In this document: positions 62,001 to 64,000 of the stretch, one piece after another
Numbering within the stretch: the stretch's first letter is position 1
Layout: each line of letters begins with the position of its first letter
Position numbers and translations under genes: made by a program
Notes under the pieces: generated by a model
The model's input: the letters and a program-made list of their open reading frames with translations, nothing else
The model's database searches: none
What the model was told of the DNA's origin: nothing
DNA from: Deuterostichococcus epilithicus
Lineage: Eukaryota > Chlorophyta > Trebouxiophyceae > Prasiolales > Stichococcaceae
Direction: 5' to 3'
DNA: 64,000 nt
Assembly: GCA_033439295.1 (NCBI GenBank)
Contig: JAVTLE010000014.1
Span: 2,542,001-2,606,000 of the forward strand

Positions 62001-64000
62001 GCTGGGAACTACATAAGATCCTGCTCAATTTCGCACTTGACAGACAGCAAAGCCCTCTTTCGCATGTTCGCAGGGAGACCAGCTGGGTCTGCTGGTCCAG
62101 AACCTGGTGACCGTCATTGCCGGCTTCGCGATTGCTTTCGCTTACGGCTGGCGGATGACGCTGGTGGTGCTGGCGGTGGTGCCGTTGATGATGGCTGCAG
62201 GCTGGTTCCAGGTTCGTAATCGCACCCAACAACCACCTATCTCTCAAGTGTACGCACATACGCAGCCAACGGCAACTCACATGTGCCATATACGCTTGCA
62301 TGACCTTGCGGGGTGCATTGACCATACGTTGAAGGATTTTAAGAGTTGGAGAGAAGCTCGGCGGTCAAGCTCGACCAGCTATCACGCTGGAGTCTTGGAC
62401 GCTGGCTCGTCTGACAAAGAAGCGTGCCTGTTACAGGCGGAGTTCATGATCGGCTTCAGCGGCGAGGCGGACAAGCTGTTCGCCAATGCCAACCAGACCG
62501 CGTCAGAGGCCTTCAGCAACATCCGCACGGTGTGTTTGCGGCAGCTGACCCTGCCGGGAAGCACAAGTGATTGACAGCCCCGTTTCACAATGCCAAGCAG
62601 CACGAGCAACAAGCCTGGTAAGCTGCACACATGTGTTAGACTACCTACGCGCCGCCGCATGCAGGTATCCCGCTCATATGCAATCCAGATGCAAAGCAGC
62701 TACACAGCAACATTGGACCGTCGTCTGCTGCAGGTGGCTGCGTTCCAGATGGAGGCGGCCATCTCGGCGCTGTACAACAAGCTGCTGGAGCCGCCCACTC
62801 AGGCGTCCGAGAAGCGCGCCCAGGTGTCGGGCCTTGGTTTCGGCTTCTCCCAGGGCGTCATGTTCCTCACCTACGCGCTCGCATTCTGGCGCGTCCCTTC
62901 CTCCACTGGCCTCCTGCGAACCTGGGCTGCTCCCGTGGGGTTGCCCTATTGATGGTGCCGCAGAGCTTGCATGTCTCGGCTGCCCATGTGCCCTCACCCA
63001 TGCGCACCAGGCTTCTCCGCGTGACAATGGCTGCTCTGGCACTGTTGCAGGTATGGCGGCACCCAGGTCGACGACGGACGAATGACGTTTCCAGACGTGC
63101 TCAAGGTGGGCTCGTACGCTGCTTCTTGTTGATCCCGTTCACCAGGCCGAGGCCGAAACCTCGTCGTGGACTCCTCACACGGCCAGCCCGCGCTGTAGCC
63201 GCCTGCTGTGCACTGCCAGCTGACCTGTGACCTGCCTGCTTGCAGGTGTTCTTTGCCATCCTGCTGATGGCGCTCGGCATTTCGCAGTCGCAAATGGTGC
63301 GGGACCTCTGTCCGATTGCTTCGTCCTGCGGCAGGCTCACTCTCGAATGTGGCTCCTACCTCAGCCACAGTCGTGTTATGATTACGTTCGGCCAGCTGTC
63401 CCATCTGACGCCCTTTTGCTAGCAGCACCGTGAACATGAGGGTGTTCTGGGTGCAGGCATTCCCAGACGTCAGCAAGGCCAAGAGCGCTATCCAAAATGT
63501 CTTCACCCTCGTCGACTCGCGGCCCAAGACCATCGACATCGAGGCGCCAGGTAGGCCGGCCTGCCTGCCTGCCTGCTGCGTGCACTAATGTCCCGCCCAC
63601 TGGTCTTGACCCTTTTCAAGTGCCGGCGCTGTGTGGTCAATGTGTTTGCTCCAATCCTGCAGGCGAGGAGCCGGAGCAAGTGGTGGGAAAGATCGAGCTG
63701 CGGGAGGTTTGCTTCTCGTATCCCGCACGCCAAGTGCAGGTGAGGACACTGCTGGCGCTCACACCCCTTGCCTGTTGCGAATACGTGTGTCACCCTCAGT
63801 TGGACAACAGCACTGCCGACTGTGTGTTGTTTGCGGAGCGGCACCGCCGCTGGGTCATCGAGCAGTGTCCAGTGCACCGGAAAGCCGGCGTCTGCAGTGA
63901 AGCTGGCTCACAATCCCCGCCCCGCGGCGCAGGTGTTCAACAACTTCTCGCTGACAGTGGAGCCTGGCGCCACCGTCGCCCTGGTCGGCCCCTCCGGCAG
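56037..64000 (+). CDS. ABCB: full-size ABCB (MDR/P-glycoprotein) transporter, truncated by window end
   Basis: Many exons encode an ATP-driven exporter. The start [17 protein letters not shown] is the first ATG of exon 1 (56037-56230). Membrane domain 1 begins after PVPYRQLYR and includes [29 protein letters not shown] and [23 protein letters not shown]1 (about 58530-60280) has Walker A GESGSGKST (split by an intron), Q-loop LVSQEP, a signature reading VSGGQKQR instead of LSGGQ, Walker [13 protein letters not shown] and the H-loop [10 protein letters not shown] Ser/Arg linker with a threefold repeat follows. Membrane domain 2 includes [39 protein letters not shown] and [13 protein letters not shown]2 starts [17 protein letters not shown] and breaks off at VALVGPSGS. 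One NBD1 intron needs a GC donor (ATCGCAG|GCCAGT) before [16 protein letters not shown]. The substrate cannot be told. Confidence 0.92.
60601..60654 (+). repeat. three 18-base in-frame repeats in the ABCB linker
   Basis: The unit CGCCACAGCCTGGACAGC occurs twice exactly, after one variant copy. It encodes [18 protein letters not shown], then PKK. Arg-x-Ser spacing in a cytosolic linker suggests phosphorylation by basophilic kinases, as known for the linker of animal P-glycoprotein. Confidence 0.85.

Overview
The window is nuclear DNA of a eukaryote, most probably a green alga (Chlorophyta, perhaps a trebouxiophyte). The genes are GC-rich and packed on both strands. They are cut into many short exons by introns of about 80-400 bases. 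Several proteins carry organelle presequences, and the families fit the green lineage: plastid-type Hsp33, a chloroplast-type thioredoxin, a plant MOR2/Furry-type protein, an MFSD5-type molybdate transporter and a plant-like metallophosphoesterase. I saw no operons, ribosome binding sites, prophage, CRISPR array or recognisable tRNA/rRNA gene. I built the gene models by choosing splice sites that keep the reading frame and the family's conserved motifs. For eleven genes all exon lengths sum to a whole number of codons.

Layout. 1-383 holds the last exon of an unidentified + gene, and the stretch to 1.6 kb is unresolved. 1598-9182 (+) encodes a ~1,770-residue Ser/Pro-rich membrane protein with NPF/DPF endocytic motifs. 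10363-12918 (-) is Hsp33, and 13448-16811 (-) a polypyrimidine-tract-binding protein. 17470-19113 (+) is SurE nucleotidase, 19591-21721 (-) tRNA dimethylallyltransferase, 22163-25514 (+) a PepD-type M20 dipeptidase, and 25757-28390 (-) an organellar tryptophanyl-tRNA synthetase. 28914-31840 (+) is the MFSD5-like transporter and 32278-34283 (-) the metallophosphoesterase. 34832-50423 (-) is a giant Furry/MOR2 morphogenesis protein. 51506-53382 (-) is mitochondrial succinyl-CoA ligase alpha, 54192-55255 (+) a plastid thioredoxin, and 56037-64000 (+) a full-size ABCB transporter cut off by the window end inside its second nucleotide-binding domain.

The genes are housekeeping neighbours rather than one pathway. 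Two loose themes are organelle translation and metabolism (TrpRS, tRNA modification, succinyl-CoA ligase) and plastid redox protection (Hsp33, thioredoxin). I did not find a novel multi-gene system. The most interesting signals are in gene architecture: about 13% of the introns I resolved use GC-AG splice sites; Hsp33 has an 11-base microexon and lacks one canonical zinc cysteine; and short tandem duplications repeatedly sit on or beside splice sites, including an in-frame decoy acceptor in the Furry gene.
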